Shown: positions 20,063 through 29,582, counted from the stretch's first letter. The stretch: DNA of 64,000 nt from Paracidovorax oryzae ATCC 19882 (GCF_000687165.1 NZ_JMKU01000018.1:3821-67820); one strand, 5' to 3'. Translations and numbers: made by a program. The notes: a model not told the origin generated them from the sequence alone.

Positions 20063-20949
20063 ACATCCTTCTCTTCGGCAAGGGCGGGCAGGTCGGCTGG
20101 GAACTGCAGCGCAGCCTGTCCGTCCTGGGCACGGTCACGGCCCTCGATTTCGACAGCAGCTCGCATTGCGGGGATTTCTCCCGGCCCCAGGACATCGCCG
20201 GCACCGTGCGCGCCCTGCGGCCCGACGTCATCGTCAATGCCGCGGCCCACACCGCGGTGGACAAGGCCGAAAGCGAGCCGGACCTGGCCCGCACCCTCAA
20301 CGCGACCACGCCAGGCGTGCTGGCCGAGGAAGCCGCCCGCCTGGGGGCATGGCTGGTGCACTACAGCACCGACTACGTGTTCGACGGCAGCGGTTCCCGT
20401 CCATGGACGGAGGACGACGTTCCTGCGCCACTGTCGGTCTATGGCCGCACCAAGCTCGAAGGCGAGCAACGGATCCAGGCGAGCGGTGCGCGGCACCTCA
20501 TCCTGCGCACGAGCTGGGTCTATGGCGCCCGCGGCGGCAATTTCGCCAAGACCATGCTGCGGCTGGCACAGGAGCGCGAGCGGTTGACTGTCATCGACGA
20601 CCAGTGGGGCGCCCCCACGGGCGCCGACCTGCTGGCCGACGCCACGGCCCATGCGATCCGCCACCTGCAGCAGCGGCCCTCCGACGCGGGTCTCTACCAC
20701 CTGGTGGCCACAGGGGAAACCCACTGGCATGCCTATGCCTGCTACGTGCTCGAGCAGGCGCAGCGCATCCAGCCTGCGCTGAAGATCGCCGCGCGCGACG
20801 TGGCCGCCGTGCCCACCAGCGCATTTCCCACGCCCGCCGTCCGGCCGCACAACTCGCGGCTCGATACGCGCAGGTTCCAGGCCACCTTCGGCCTGGCCCT
20901 GCCGCACTGGCAGGCAGGCATCGCGCGGATGCTCGCGGAAATCCTCTGA
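20059..20949 (+). CDS. rfbD: dTDP-4-dehydrorhamnose reductase
   Basis: Last enzyme of the pathway: reduces dTDP-4-keto-L-rhamnose to dTDP-L-rhamnose with NAD(P)H. It has 296 residues. [20 protein letters not shown] is the nucleotide-binding N-terminus. [25 protein letters not shown] and YGRTKLEGE carry the family's Ser/Thr-Tyr-Lys catalytic set. The start overlaps the rfbB stop. rfbA follows after 31 bases. Confidence 0.97.
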   Translation: MNILLFGKGGQVGWELQRSLSVLGTVTALDFDSSSHCGDFSRPQDIAGTVRALRPDVIVNAAAHTAVDKAESEPDLARTLNATTPGVLAEEAARLGAWLVHYSTDYVFDGSGSRPWTEDDVPAPLSVYGRTKLEGEQRIQASGARHLILRTSWVYGARGGNFAKTMLRLAQERERLTVIDDQWGAPTGADLLADATAHAIRHLQQRPSDAGLYHLVATGETHWHAYACYVLEQAQRIQPALKIAARDVAAVPTSAFPTPAVRPHNSRLDTRRFQATFGLALPHWQAGIARMLAEIL

Positions 20950-20980
20950 GACCCCCAAGAAAAAACTTCCCGTACACACC

Positions 20981-21856
20981 ATGACCGCACGCAAGGGCAT
21001 CATCCTGGCCGGAGGCTCGGGCACCCGCCTGCATCCCGCCACGCTCGCCATCAGCAAGCAACTGCTTCCGGTGTACGACAAGCCGATGATCTATTACCCG
21101 CTGAGCACCCTGATGCTGGCGGGCATCCGCGACATCCTCGTCATCAGCACGCCGCAGGACACTCCACGGTTCGAGCAACTGCTGGGCGATGGAAGCCAGT
21201 GGGGCATCCGCCTGAGCTATGCCGTGCAGCCCAGCCCCGACGGCCTGGCGCAGGCCTTCCTGATCGGGGAGAAGTTCCTGGATGGCCAGCCCAGCGCGCT
21301 CGTGCTGGGCGACAACATCTTCCACGGCCACGATTTCGAGGATCTGCTGCGCAGCGCCACGGGGCGCGAGGAGGGCGCCAGCGTGTTCGCCTACCACGTG
21401 CAGGATCCCGAACGCTACGGCGTGGCCGAGTTCGACGCCACGGGCAAGGTGCTTTCCATCGAGGAAAAGCCCAAGGCCCCGAAGTCCAGCTATGCCGTCA
21501 CCGGGCTCTACTTCTACGACCGGCACGTGGTTGAGCGCGCCGCCAGCCTGAAGCCCTCCGCGCGCGGCGAACTGGAAATCACCGACCTCAACCGCCTCTA
21601 CCTCGAGCGCGAAGCCCTGCACGTCGAGATCATGGGCCGCGGATACGCCTGGCTCGATACCGGAACGCACGAAAGCCTGCTCGAGGCCGGGCAGTTCATC
21701 GCGACCCTGGAGCATCGGCAGGGGCTCAAGATCGCCTGTCCGGAGGAGATCGCCTGGCGGCATCGCCTCATCGACGACGACCAGCTCGAGCGCCTCGCCA
21801 GGCCGCTCGCCAAGAGCGGCTACGGCGCCTACCTCATCAGGCTGCTGGCCGGCTGA
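20981..21856 (+). CDS. rfbA: Glucose-1-phosphate thymidylyltransferase
   Basis: First enzyme of the pathway: joins dTTP and glucose-1-phosphate to dTDP-glucose, and is usually feedback-inhibited by dTDP-rhamnose. It has 291 residues. The nucleotidyltransferase motif [20 protein letters not shown] is at the N-terminus, followed by [34 protein letters not shown] and [10 protein letters not shown] carry substrate and metal contacts, with [17 protein letters not shown] near the end. All landmarks and the length are normal for RmlA. Confidence 0.97.
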   Translation: MTARKGIILAGGSGTRLHPATLAISKQLLPVYDKPMIYYPLSTLMLAGIRDILVISTPQDTPRFEQLLGDGSQWGIRLSYAVQPSPDGLAQAFLIGEKFLDGQPSALVLGDNIFHGHDFEDLLRSATGREEGASVFAYHVQDPERYGVAEFDATGKVLSIEEKPKAPKSSYAVTGLYFYDRHVVERAASLKPSARGELEITDLNRLYLEREALHVEIMGRGYAWLDTGTHESLLEAGQFIATLEHRQGLKIACPEEIAWRHRLIDDDQLERLARPLAKSGYGAYLIRLLAG

Positions 21857-21906
21857 TCGTCACCCATAACGCTTCCTGACCGCGCCATCGATCCAACGCT
21901 TTTCCC

Positions 21907-22452
21907 ATGAACGTCCTTCCCACGCGCATTCCCGACGTCGTCGTCCTCGAGCCCAAGGTGTTCGGCGACGCCCGCGGATTCTTCTTCGAGAGTTTCAACC
22001 AGCGCGCCTTCGACGAAGCCACCGGCAGCCGCCACGCCTTCGTGCAGGACAACCACAGCCGCAGTGCGCGCGGCGTCCTGCGCGGCCTGCATTACCAGAT
22101 CCGCCAGCCCCAGGGCAAACTGGTGCGTGTCGTGCGCGGCACCGTCTTCGACGTCGCAGTGGACCTGCGCAGGAGTTCGCCCACCTTCGGGCAATGGGTC
22201 GGCGAGGAACTGAGCGAAGAGAACCAGCGCCAGATGTGGGTGCCCCCGGGCTTCGCCCACGGATTCGTCGTGCTCAGCGAGAGCGCGGACTTCCTCTACA
22301 AGACCACCGACTACTACGCGCCCGAACACGAGCGCTGCATCGCCTGGAACGATCCAGAGATTGGCATCGACTGGCGTTTTGCCGGAGAGCCCAGCCTGTC
22401 CGCCAAGGACGCCAAAGGCGCGGCCCTGCGCGAGGCGGAAGTCTTTCCCTGA
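21907..22452 (+). CDS. rfbC: dTDP-4-dehydrorhamnose 3,5-epimerase
   Basis: Third enzyme of the pathway: double epimerisation of dTDP-4-keto-6-deoxyglucose to the L-sugar. It is a cupin of 181 residues with the catalytic His in SRSARGVLRGLHYQ and a lysine in QGKLVRVVRGTVFDVAVDLR. DARGFFFESFN and WVPPGFAHGFVVLSE are further family landmarks. It closes the rfbBDAC operon and converges on the hydrolase-like gene with 19 bases between stops. Confidence 0.97.
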   Translation: MNVLPTRIPDVVVLEPKVFGDARGFFFESFNQRAFDEATGSRHAFVQDNHSRSARGVLRGLHYQIRQPQGKLVRVVRGTVFDVAVDLRRSSPTFGQWVGEELSEENQRQMWVPPGFAHGFVVLSESADFLYKTTDYYAPEHERCIAWNDPEIGIDWRFAGEPSLSAKDAKGAALREAEVFP

Positions 22453-22471
22453 AGCTCCCCCGGCGGCCCGC

Positions 22472-24382
22472 TCACGGCAGGGCAGCGGGCGCGAGGGCCC
22501 CGCGCACGGCCTCGTAAAGCCGGTCCGAGGCAAACTGCCGGTTGTCCGGGTCGAAGGAAAAGATGTTGTGCCCGCGCGGCACCAGTTCGCCATTCCAGCG
22601 CGGCTCCAGGAAGAATGACAGGAACTCCGCCCCGTGCGCTGCATGGGCCTGCAGGACGCGCCGCATCTCCGCGGCATCCATGGCCTTGAGCGGATGGAAT
22701 TCGGTGACGCCGTAATGGGCCGTGCCGCTGGCGGCGAGCCAGTCGAAATACGGCCGGCCGTACGTCGGCTCCCCGTACAGGCTCACCCCCAGGCGGATGC
22801 CGGTCCGCGCAGGATGCAGCGAGTCCTGGATCGCGAACTTGTTGGCATCCCAGCCGGGATTGGTGAACGGGATGATCTGGTGGGTATAGCGCGGCACGTC
22901 CGACAGGCATGACTGCTTCACGATTCCGTCGAAGTAGCGCAGGTAGTCCACGACCTGGCGGGCGCGGAATGCATGCCAGAGCGGGACCAGCGGGTTGTAG
23001 TAGTACGACGATGCCTGCGCGGGGAAGTCGATGCTTGCCTGCACCCGTGCGTCCGGCGGCGGGACCGTGGGCGGCAGGGCGTGCTGCGGCATCGGCTTCG
23101 GCGTGGACTGCGAGCGGTCCATGATGGCGATCTCGCGCGTTCCCAGGTGCGTCAGCTGGCCAGGGCGGGCTTCCAGGAAAATGTCCAGCCGGTGCATGCC
23201 GGGCGGGATCCGCCGGAAATCCAGGTCCAGGCGCCAGCCGGTGTTCGCGTCGCCGAATTCCGGCTTGGCCGCGAGCACGTCCTGCCGTCCCCAGTGCACG
23301 GTGGTCTGTCCCACCAGTTCGCCATTGCGGTACACATGCACGCGTGCGGGATGCTCCGGCGTGCTGCCCGGCACATAGGCCCAGCCGGCCACCGGCAGCG
23401 TGCCCTGGGCGAATCCGTCGATGTGTTCGGTGAAGCGGCGCAGGGGCTCCGACCGGATGTCGCGCGACGGGGGAACCACCTCGTCGAACGAGGCGTAGTC
23501 GGCGCCGACCACCCGGTTGAATTGCGCGATGCTCCTGAATTCGGCGCGCAGGTAGCGGCGGAAGCCCTCGACGGAAGCCGGGCTGTAATCGGTGATCCGG
23601 TAGCTGCCACCGAATCCCATCCCGGCCTGAAAATTCGGAAACAAATGGTGCAGCTCGCCCAGGAGCGTGATGCCGCGGATTTTTGCGCGGTCTTTCTCGG
23701 GGAGCCGGCACGCCGCGTCCACCACGGCCCGGACCGCCTCGACCCTGCGCTCGGTCAGCGCATTGCGCGTGGTGGCGAAGGACCAGTTGAAGACCTTCGA
23801 ATCGTAGTAATCGTCCATGCCCAGCGGTCCGTCGCGCGTCTGACCCATGTTCGAAGGATCGGCCGCCAGGACCGGCTCGATGGGGGCTTCGGAAGAGAAG
23901 TGCGTCGAGAACAGGTACAGAATGGCCGGACGGGGGGTGTCCCGGAGGGTCCGCACCAGGCGGTCCACGATCGCCTGGTCGATCTGCCAGCCACCACCCT
24001 GCGCTGGCTGGAACAGCTTGAGCAGGGGTACCGGCAGCGTATAGCCCAGGTCCACGGGAACGGCCGCTTGCGGCGCGGACTGCAATGTCCGCAAAGTGGA
24101 TTCCACCAGCGCAGCCGCCGAACCCTCCGCGCTGCGGCACTGGCGCTGCATGTCGGCGAACCGGCCGGACAGGGGCGGGGAGCCCCAGATGCATGGCTCC
24201 AGCACGCCGATCATCGGTGCCAGCAGCATGCGCGCCGCATGCGGCGATGGTGCCTCGGGTTGCATGCGGTGCAGGAGGCGGACCCCCGCTGCCCCGGCCA
24301 GGAGCACGGCGGCGGCGGATGCGGCCATCGCGGCGCGCGGCAGGATCGATCGGGACGGTCGGGGCGGGTGCTGGGGCTGCAT
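22472..24382 (-). CDS. Membrane-anchored glycoside-hydrolase-like protein of unknown function
   Basis: A protein of 636 residues with a single N-terminal hydrophobic segment (about 17-36) that should anchor it in the inner membrane facing the periplasm. The body has two TIM-barrel-like halves (about 50-300 and 455-630) around a beta-rich insert (about 325-420; VHVYRNGELVGQT, RLDIFLEARPG). Acidic residues at strand ends resemble glycosidase catalytic sites: Glu243 (LLGELHHLFPNF), Glu538 (VSLYGEPTYGRPYFDW), Glu561 (VTEFHPLKAMD) and Glu593 (FFLEPRWNGEL). The general look is of the GH42/GH5 clan, but I recognise no named family. Lying between rfbC and gspE, it may act on a periplasmic glycan; that is inference. 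Confidence 0.6.
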   Translation of the reverse strand: MQPQHPPRPSRSILPRAAMAASAAAVLLAGAAGVRLLHRMQPEAPSPHAARMLLAPMIGVLEPCIWGSPPLSGRFADMQRQCRSAEGSAAALVESTLRTLQSAPQAAVPVDLGYTLPVPLLKLFQPAQGGGWQIDQAIVDRLVRTLRDTPRPAILYLFSTHFSSEAPIEPVLAADPSNMGQTRDGPLGMDDYYDSKVFNWSFATTRNALTERRVEAVRAVVDAACRLPEKDRAKIRGITLLGELHHLFPNFQAGMGFGGSYRITDYSPASVEGFRRYLRAEFRSIAQFNRVVGADYASFDEVVPPSRDIRSEPLRRFTEHIDGFAQGTLPVAGWAYVPGSTPEHPARVHVYRNGELVGQTTVHWGRQDVLAAKPEFGDANTGWRLDLDFRRIPPGMHRLDIFLEARPGQLTHLGTREIAIMDRSQSTPKPMPQHALPPTVPPPDARVQASIDFPAQASSYYYNPLVPLWHAFRARQVVDYLRYFDGIVKQSCLSDVPRYTHQIIPFTNPGWDANKFAIQDSLHPARTGIRLGVSLYGEPTYGRPYFDWLAASGTAHYGVTEFHPLKAMDAAEMRRVLQAHAAHGAEFLSFFLEPRWNGELVPRGHNIFSFDPDNRQFASDRLYEAVRGALAPAALP

Positions 24383-24475
24383 GCGTTCGGGGTGTGGGCG
24401 CGTGGTCTGCGACTGTAAGCCACCGCGGCGGGGCCGCGCGGCATGCCCGAGGCGGCCGGCTACACTTGAGGGCTT

Positions 24476-24506
24476 AGATCCCGGTTGCCCTGCCTTGCCG
24501 GGATCT
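24476..24506 (+). promoter_or_regulatory. 9-bp inverted repeat upstream of gspE
   Basis: AGATCCCGG (24476-24484) and CCGGGATCT (24498-24506) are perfect inverted 9-mers around 13 bases, ending 31 bases before the gspE ATG. A -10-like TACACT lies at 24461-24466, which would put the repeat in the early leader, as an operator or a 5'-UTR hairpin. It is not followed by a T-run, so it is not a terminator. The role is inferred only from position. Confidence 0.5.
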
Positions 24507-24537
24507 GCCCCGCATCCAGGGCGTCTTCCTCACGTTC

Positions 24538-26274
24538 ATGACCACCACCATCCTTCCCGACCGTACAGAGCCGACCGTCGATGCCGTCGCCGTGCAGCGC
24601 CCCCTGCTGGGCGAGTTGCTGGTGCAGTCGGGCAAGCTGAGTGCGCGGGATCTCGAACGCGCCCTTTCGGCGCAACAGGAAATGGGTGGGCTGCTGGGCC
24701 GCGTGCTCGTGCGGCTCGGCCTGGTGTCCGAAATCGACGTGATCCAGGCGCTGTCGCGCCAGCTGGACATTCCACTCATCGCCGCCAGCGACTTCCCGTC
24801 CATGATGCCGGAAGTGGGAGGCCTGCTGCCGGAGTTCCTGCACGCCAACAGCGTGTATCCGCTGTCGGCCGAAGATGGTCGCCTGCACGTGGCCATGGCC
24901 GTGCCGCAGGATGCCTTCGTCGTGAAGGCGCTGCACCTGGCGACCGGCCTGGCCGTGGTGCCGCGCCTGGCGCTCGAAAGCGATATCGAGAAGGCGCTGG
25001 CCGAACCGGTGGAGCAGGCGGACGAAGAGGTGGGCGACGACGGGTTCGGCGATGGCGCCGATGGCGGCGATTTCGTCGAGCACCTCAAGGATCTCGCCAG
25101 CGAGGCTCCCGTCATCCGCCTGGTCAATGCCATCATCGGCCGCGTCATCGACCTGCGCGCTTCGGACATCCACCTGGAGCCCTTCGACGACGGCCTGCAC
25201 GTGCGCTACCGGGTGGATGGCGTCATCCAGCTGGGCGAACTGGTGCCCCCGCGCCTGAGCGCCGCCGTCAGTTCGCGCGTCAAGCTGCTGGCCCACCTCG
25301 ACATCGCCGAGCGGCGCCTGCCCCAGGACGGTCGCATCAAGACGCGCGTCAAGGGCCGGGAGCTCGACCTGCGTGTTTCCACCGTGCCCACCGTGCACGG
25401 GGAAAGCGTGGTCATGCGGGTGCTGGACCGTGCAAGCGTGCGCCTGCAACTGGAGACCATGGGGTTCGAGAAGGACACGCTCGAGCGCTTCAACATGCTG
25501 CTGGCCAAGCCGCACGGCATCCTGCTGGTGACCGGCCCCACGGGCTCCGGCAAGACCACCACGCTGTATGCGGCCCTGTCCAAGATCGATGCGGAATCCA
25601 ACAAGATCATCACCGTGGAAGACCCGGTGGAATACCAGCTGGAAGGCATCAACCAGATCCAGGTCCATCCGCAGATCAACCTGACCTTCGCCAACGCGCT
25701 GCGTTCCATCCTGCGCCAGGATCCGGACATCATCATGATCGGCGAAATGCGGGACGGCGAGACTGCGCAGATCGCCGTGCAGTCCGCCCTCACGGGCCAC
25801 CTGGTGCTCTCCACCCTGCATACGAACACGGCAGCGGGCGCGGTCATCCGGATGAAGGACATGGGCGTGGAGGGGTACCTGATCACCTCCTCCGTCAATG
25901 GGGTGCTGGCCCAGCGGCTGGTGCGCTCGCTCTGCAGCCACTGCAAGGAGCCCTATGAGCCCGGCGACGAGGTGCGGCGCAGCACCGGCCTGGGGCGTTT
26001 CAGCAGCTTCGGCCAGGCGATCTACCGCGCCGTCGGCTGCGAGCACTGCCGCGGCTCGGGCTACCGCGGGCGTACGGGCATCCACGAACTCTTCGTGCTC
26101 GACGAGCCCATGCGCCGCGCGATCATCGACGGCAAGGACGCCAACGCCCTCAACGCGCTCGCGGCGCAGGGCGGCATGCTCAACCTCTACGAGGACGGCC
26201 TGCGCAAGGTCGCTGCCGGCGTGACCTCGCTGGACGAGCTGAGCCGCGTGACGCAGGACCAGGGCGATGCCTGA
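24538..26274 (+). CDS. gspE: Type II secretion ATPase GspE
   Basis: Cytoplasmic hexameric ATPase that powers the type II secretion pseudopilus. It has 578 residues. The N-terminal GspE/PilB domains cover about 20-170 and carry an acidic insert (about 160-178, EQADEEVGDDGFGDGADGGD). Walker A is GPTGSGKTT near 333-341. The Asp box and Walker B lie near 390-405 (LRQDPDIIMIGEMRD), and the His box is HLVLSTLHTN. A tetracysteine zinc module follows (CSHC near 465, CEHC near 501). First gene of an 11-gene operon with very short or overlapping junctions; it overlaps gspF by 8 bases. Confidence 0.97.
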   Translation: MTTTILPDRTEPTVDAVAVQRPLLGELLVQSGKLSARDLERALSAQQEMGGLLGRVLVRLGLVSEIDVIQALSRQLDIPLIAASDFPSMMPEVGGLLPEFLHANSVYPLSAEDGRLHVAMAVPQDAFVVKALHLATGLAVVPRLALESDIEKALAEPVEQADEEVGDDGFGDGADGGDFVEHLKDLASEAPVIRLVNAIIGRVIDLRASDIHLEPFDDGLHVRYRVDGVIQLGELVPPRLSAAVSSRVKLLAHLDIAERRLPQDGRIKTRVKGRELDLRVSTVPTVHGESVVMRVLDRASVRLQLETMGFEKDTLERFNMLLAKPHGILLVTGPTGSGKTTTLYAALSKIDAESNKIITVEDPVEYQLEGINQIQVHPQINLTFANALRSILRQDPDIIMIGEMRDGETAQIAVQSALTGHLVLSTLHTNTAAGAVIRMKDMGVEGYLITSSVNGVLAQRLVRSLCSHCKEPYEPGDEVRRSTGLGRFSSFGQAIYRAVGCEHCRGSGYRGRTGIHELFVLDEPMRRAIIDGKDANALNALAAQGGMLNLYEDGLRKVAAGVTSLDELSRVTQDQGDA

Positions 26275-27550
26275 TTACGCCTGGCGCGCCGTCGCCGCAT
26301 CCGGCAAGGTCGTCGAGGGCCGGCAGACCGCGCCGAGCGAGGCGCAGGTGCTCAAGCAATTGCGCGAGCAGGGTCTCACGCCCCTGGGCATCAGCGATGC
26401 AGCGGGGGCGCCTCCGGTCGCTGCGGCCTCCGCGCGCGGCGCGGGCAAAGGCGTTGCCGCAACCGCTGCTGCCGCGGGCGTGGTCCCTGCGCCCCGCGGG
26501 CGCGGCAGCAAGGGCCCCGTCAAGCAGGCGGACGTGCTCGCGCTCACGTCGGAACTCTCCATCATGCTGCGCGCCGGCCTGGCGCTCGACAACGCCCTGC
26601 GCGTGCTCATCGACATGAGCCACAAGCCCAGCATGGCCGTCCTGCTGCAGGGCGTGCTCGATGCGGTCAAGGGCGGCACGCCCCTCAGCCGCGCACTCGC
26701 GCAGCACCGGGACCTGTTCGGCGACTTCTACATCAACATGATCCGCTCGGGCGAGGCGAGCGGCCAGATGTCCGCCGTGCTCGAGCGGCTCGTCGCCCAC
26801 ATGGAGCGCCAGCGCGCCCTGCGGGACAGCGTCATCTCGGCCACCATCTACCCGGCCATCCTGCTGGGCGTGGCCGTGCTGTCGCTGATCGCCATGCTGG
26901 GCTTCGTCGTGCCGCAGTTCGAGAAGCTCTTCACCGACATGGGCGACGCGCTTCCCTTGCCGACCCAGCTGGTGATGGCCCTGGGCCATGCCTTCACCCG
27001 CTACGGCCTCCTGATCGGCATCGCGGCGCTGGGGCTCGGGCTGCTCGTGCGCCGCTGGGTCACTTCCCCGGCCGGCCGGATGTGGTGGCAGTCTCGCCTG
27101 CTGAAGATGCCCCTCATGGGCCCGCTCGCCCTCAAATACCAGCTGACGCTGTTCTCCCGCTCCCTGGGCACGCTGCTCGGCAACGGGGTGCCGATGCTCA
27201 CGGCCCTGCACATCGCCACCGAGACGGTGAACAACGCCGTGCTCCAGCAGGCGCTCTCCAAGGTGGCGCCCATCGTGAAGGAGGGAGGCAAGGTGGTGCA
27301 GGCCATCACCGCCACCGGCATCTTCGAGCCCATCGCGATCAATTTGATACGGGTGGGGGAAGAGACGGGACGCATCGGCCAGATGATGCTCGAGCTGTCC
27401 AACATATTGAACCGCGAGGTCGAAACCGGTATCAAACGCCTTCTCACCCTGGTCGAGCCCGTGCTCATCCTCGTCCTGGGCGTGCTGATCGCCGCCATCA
27501 TCGTGTCCATCCTTCTCGGGATCCTGTCCATCAATGACCTCGCCGTATAA
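26267..27550 (+). CDS. gspF: Type II secretion inner-membrane platform protein GspF
   Basis: Polytopic inner-membrane protein that couples GspE to pseudopilus assembly. It has 427 residues. The first cytoplasmic T2SSF domain (about 85-210) starts KQADVLALTSELSIMLRAGLALDNAL, and the second covers about 285-405 (FSRSLGTLLGNGVPMLTALHIA). Three membrane segments lie near 197-220, 240-265 and 400-425. An Ala/Gly-rich linker (about 45-80) separates the N-terminal region from the first domain. It overlaps gspE by 8 bases. Confidence 0.96.
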   Translation: MPDYAWRAVAASGKVVEGRQTAPSEAQVLKQLREQGLTPLGISDAAGAPPVAAASARGAGKGVAATAAAAGVVPAPRGRGSKGPVKQADVLALTSELSIMLRAGLALDNALRVLIDMSHKPSMAVLLQGVLDAVKGGTPLSRALAQHRDLFGDFYINMIRSGEASGQMSAVLERLVAHMERQRALRDSVISATIYPAILLGVAVLSLIAMLGFVVPQFEKLFTDMGDALPLPTQLVMALGHAFTRYGLLIGIAALGLGLLVRRWVTSPAGRMWWQSRLLKMPLMGPLALKYQLTLFSRSLGTLLGNGVPMLTALHIATETVNNAVLQQALSKVAPIVKEGGKVVQAITATGIFEPIAINLIRVGEETGRIGQMMLELSNILNREVETGIKRLLTLVEPVLILVLGVLIAAIIVSILLGILSINDLAV

Positions 27551-27578
27551 TTTTCGTTTGTCCAAGGAGTCCTCTTCC

Positions 27579-28034
27579 ATGGCGCACATCCTTGACCGCC
27601 GCTCCTGTGGCTCGCCCATGCAACGCAAATCCTCCCGCGGCTTCACCCTGATCGAACTGCTGGTCGTGCTGGCCATCCTGACGCTGCTCGCCGGCCTGGT
27701 CGGCCCGCGCGTGCTGGGCCAGCTCGGCGGCGCCAAGGCCAAGACGGCCGCCGTGCAGATCGCCGACCTGGACAAGTCGCTGGAACTCTTCAAGCTCGAC
27801 GTCGGCCGCTATCCCACCACGGAAGAAGGCCTGAATGCCCTGGTCACGCGTCCTGGTTCCGTGAACGGGTGGGCCGGCCCCTACCTCAAGGGCGGCGTAC
27901 CCACGGACCCGTGGGGCCACCCGTACCGCTACGCCAGTCCCGGTCCCAACGGCGGCATCGAGATCCTCTCGCTGGGCGCGGACGGCGCCCCGGGCGGAGA
28001 AGGCGAAGCGGCCGACATCCGCAACAAGCCCTGA
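27579..28034 (+). CDS. gspG: Major pseudopilin GspG
   Basis: Main subunit of the type II pseudopilus. A prepilin leader is followed by the processing site SSRG^FTLIELLVVLAILTLL with Glu5. The C-terminal domain holds the GspG signature (RYPTTEEGLNALV, GGVPTDPWGHPYRY) and the calcium-loop region near GADGAPGGEGEAADIRNK. The ATG at 27579 is chosen because AAGGAG lies 9 bases upstream (27564-27569), giving a rather long 21-residue leader. An internal ATG at 27618 would give an 8-residue leader but has no ribosome site. Confidence 0.95.
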   Translation: MAHILDRRSCGSPMQRKSSRGFTLIELLVVLAILTLLAGLVGPRVLGQLGGAKAKTAAVQIADLDKSLELFKLDVGRYPTTEEGLNALVTRPGSVNGWAGPYLKGGVPTDPWGHPYRYASPGPNGGIEILSLGADGAPGGEGEAADIRNKP

Positions 28035-28060
28035 CGTTTCCGGCTTCCTGCCGTTTGGCC

Positions 28061-28507
28061 ATGCGGCGCGAGCGCGGCTTCACGCTGGTTGAGTTGCTGG
28101 TCGTGTTCGCCATCATGGCGCTCGTGGTGGGCCTCACGCCGCTCGCCTTCGAGCGCCTGCGCGAAGCCTCAGCCTACCGTGACGCGGTCCGCACCATGTC
28201 CAGCCAGATGCGTTCCGCCCGCTTCCAAGCCATGGCCGAGGGCCGCGAGGTGCGCTTTTCGGTCGATCTCCGCAACCGCCTCTACGGGGTGGGCGCCGCC
28301 ATGAAGCCGTTGCCCGAGCCTCTGCAACTGCGGGCCATCGTGGCCAACTCCGAACTGGATCCGCAAAGCCGGGCATCCATCCGCTTCCTGCCCAGCGGAG
28401 GCGCCACGGGCGGCAGCATCGAGATCCTCCGGGCGCCTGGTGTGGGCACGCGCCTGCGGGTGGACTGGCTTTCCGGCCGGGTGACGCAAGAGGCGCTGAC
28501 CCGATGA
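28061..28507 (+). CDS. gspH: Minor pseudopilin GspH
   Basis: Tip-complex pseudopilin of 148 residues with the shortest leader in the set, MRRERG^FTLVELLVVFAIMALV. A GspH-like beta-rich domain follows (MRSARFQAMAEGREVRFSVDL, RFLPSGGATGGSIEI). It starts 26 bases after gspG; no strong Shine-Dalgarno is seen. It overlaps gspI by 4 bases. Confidence 0.92.
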   Translation: MRRERGFTLVELLVVFAIMALVVGLTPLAFERLREASAYRDAVRTMSSQMRSARFQAMAEGREVRFSVDLRNRLYGVGAAMKPLPEPLQLRAIVANSELDPQSRASIRFLPSGGATGGSIEILRAPGVGTRLRVDWLSGRVTQEALTR

Positions 28508-28911
28508 CCGGGCCCAGGCGTCGTGGCCAGCAGGGGCTCACCCTGCTGGAATTGCTGGTGGCGTTCGCCATCATGGCGCTTGCCATGGGCATGCTCTATC
28601 GCGCCATGGGCGGCTCGGCCCGCAGCGTCGCGGACGTGGACCGCTACCAGCGTGCCGTGGTCCTGGCCCAGTCGCTCCTGGCCCTGCGCGATGCCGTGCC
28701 GGAGCAGGGCTGGAACCAGTCCGGCGAATCGGCCGGATACCAGTGGCGCATCGCCAGCGCTCCCTATCCCACCGACGTCAAGGGGCCGACCATCCCTCCT
28801 TTGCACGAGGTGAGCATCCTCATCTCCTGGTCGGACGGCACCCGCACCCGTACGTTTGAACTCAGCACCCTGCGTCCGCAGCGCAGGCTGCCGGAACCGG
28901 GGCGTGGCTGA
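28504..28911 (+). CDS. gspI: Minor pseudopilin GspI
   Basis: Pseudopilin of 135 residues, part of the tip complex with GspJ and GspK. The leader and processing site are RRRGQQG^LTLLELLVAFAIMALAMGM, with Leu rather than Phe at +1 and Glu at +5. The C-terminal part (YQWRIASAPYPTDVKGPTIPPLHEVSILISWSDG) fits the GspI family. It overlaps gspH by 4 bases, and its stop shares one base with the gspJ start (TGATGG). Confidence 0.92.
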   Translation: MTGPRRRGQQGLTLLELLVAFAIMALAMGMLYRAMGGSARSVADVDRYQRAVVLAQSLLALRDAVPEQGWNQSGESAGYQWRIASAPYPTDVKGPTIPPLHEVSILISWSDGTRTRTFELSTLRPQRRLPEPGRG

Positions 28912-29582
28912 TGGAACGGATCTACCGAAGCCGCGAGCGGGGCCGGGGGTTCACCCTCGTGGAACTGCTCGTCGTGATCTCCCTGCTGTCGCTGGTCATG
29001 CTGGCCATGGCCTCCGCCCTGCGCACCACGGCGCAGACGGAAGAGCGCGTGGATGCCCGCCTGCGCAAGGTGGACGACCTGCGGACCACCGATGGTTTCC
29101 TGCGGTCGGTGCTCGGGCGGGTGTCCCTGCGCAAACGACCAGGGATCACCAACTTCAATGAAAGCCCCTACTATTTCTTCGGCGGGCCGCAGGAAATGGC
29201 GTGGGTCGGTGTCATGCCCGCCCGCTACGGCGTGGGAGGGCGTTTCTTCTTGCGATTGGGGTTGGAGGATGGACCTGCCGGCCAATCGCTGGTGCTCCGA
29301 TACCTTCCCTTCGTGGATTCGCCCGCCTTGCCCGATTGGGGGCAGGCCGAGAGCTATGTGCTGGTGCCTGCCATCTCCGGATTCGAACTCCGCTATGAGG
29401 ATGCGTCGCCGGAGCCGCCGCAGTGGGGAGCTCCCTGGACGATCGCCGACCGCCTTCCCCAGCGTGTGTCGGTACTTATCCGCACCGCCACCGACGCATG
29501 GCCTGAAATCGTGGTACCCATGCGGACGCTGCCCAGCAGCGATCCTTCCATTGGTGGCGCCACGTTCGGGGGGAGCCGATGA
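28911..29582 (+). CDS. gspJ: Minor pseudopilin GspJ
   Basis: Largest of the Glu5-bearing minor pseudopilins here, 223 residues. The processing site is RERGRG^FTLVELLVVISLLSLVML. A long beta-rich domain follows, with DGFLRSVLGRVSLRKRPG and LVLRYLPFVDSPALPDWG. The gene starts within the gspI stop and overlaps gspK by 4 bases. Confidence 0.92.
   Translation: MERIYRSRERGRGFTLVELLVVISLLSLVMLAMASALRTTAQTEERVDARLRKVDDLRTTDGFLRSVLGRVSLRKRPGITNFNESPYYFFGGPQEMAWVGVMPARYGVGGRFFLRLGLEDGPAGQSLVLRYLPFVDSPALPDWGQAESYVLVPAISGFELRYEDASPEPPQWGAPWTIADRLPQRVSVLIRTATDAWPEIVVPMRTLPSSDPSIGGATFGGSR

Noticed and set aside
27618-28034. Shorter start for GspG giving an 8-residue leader
   Set aside because: No ribosome site upstream of this ATG, whereas 27579 has AAGGAG at proper distance; noted as an alternative only.
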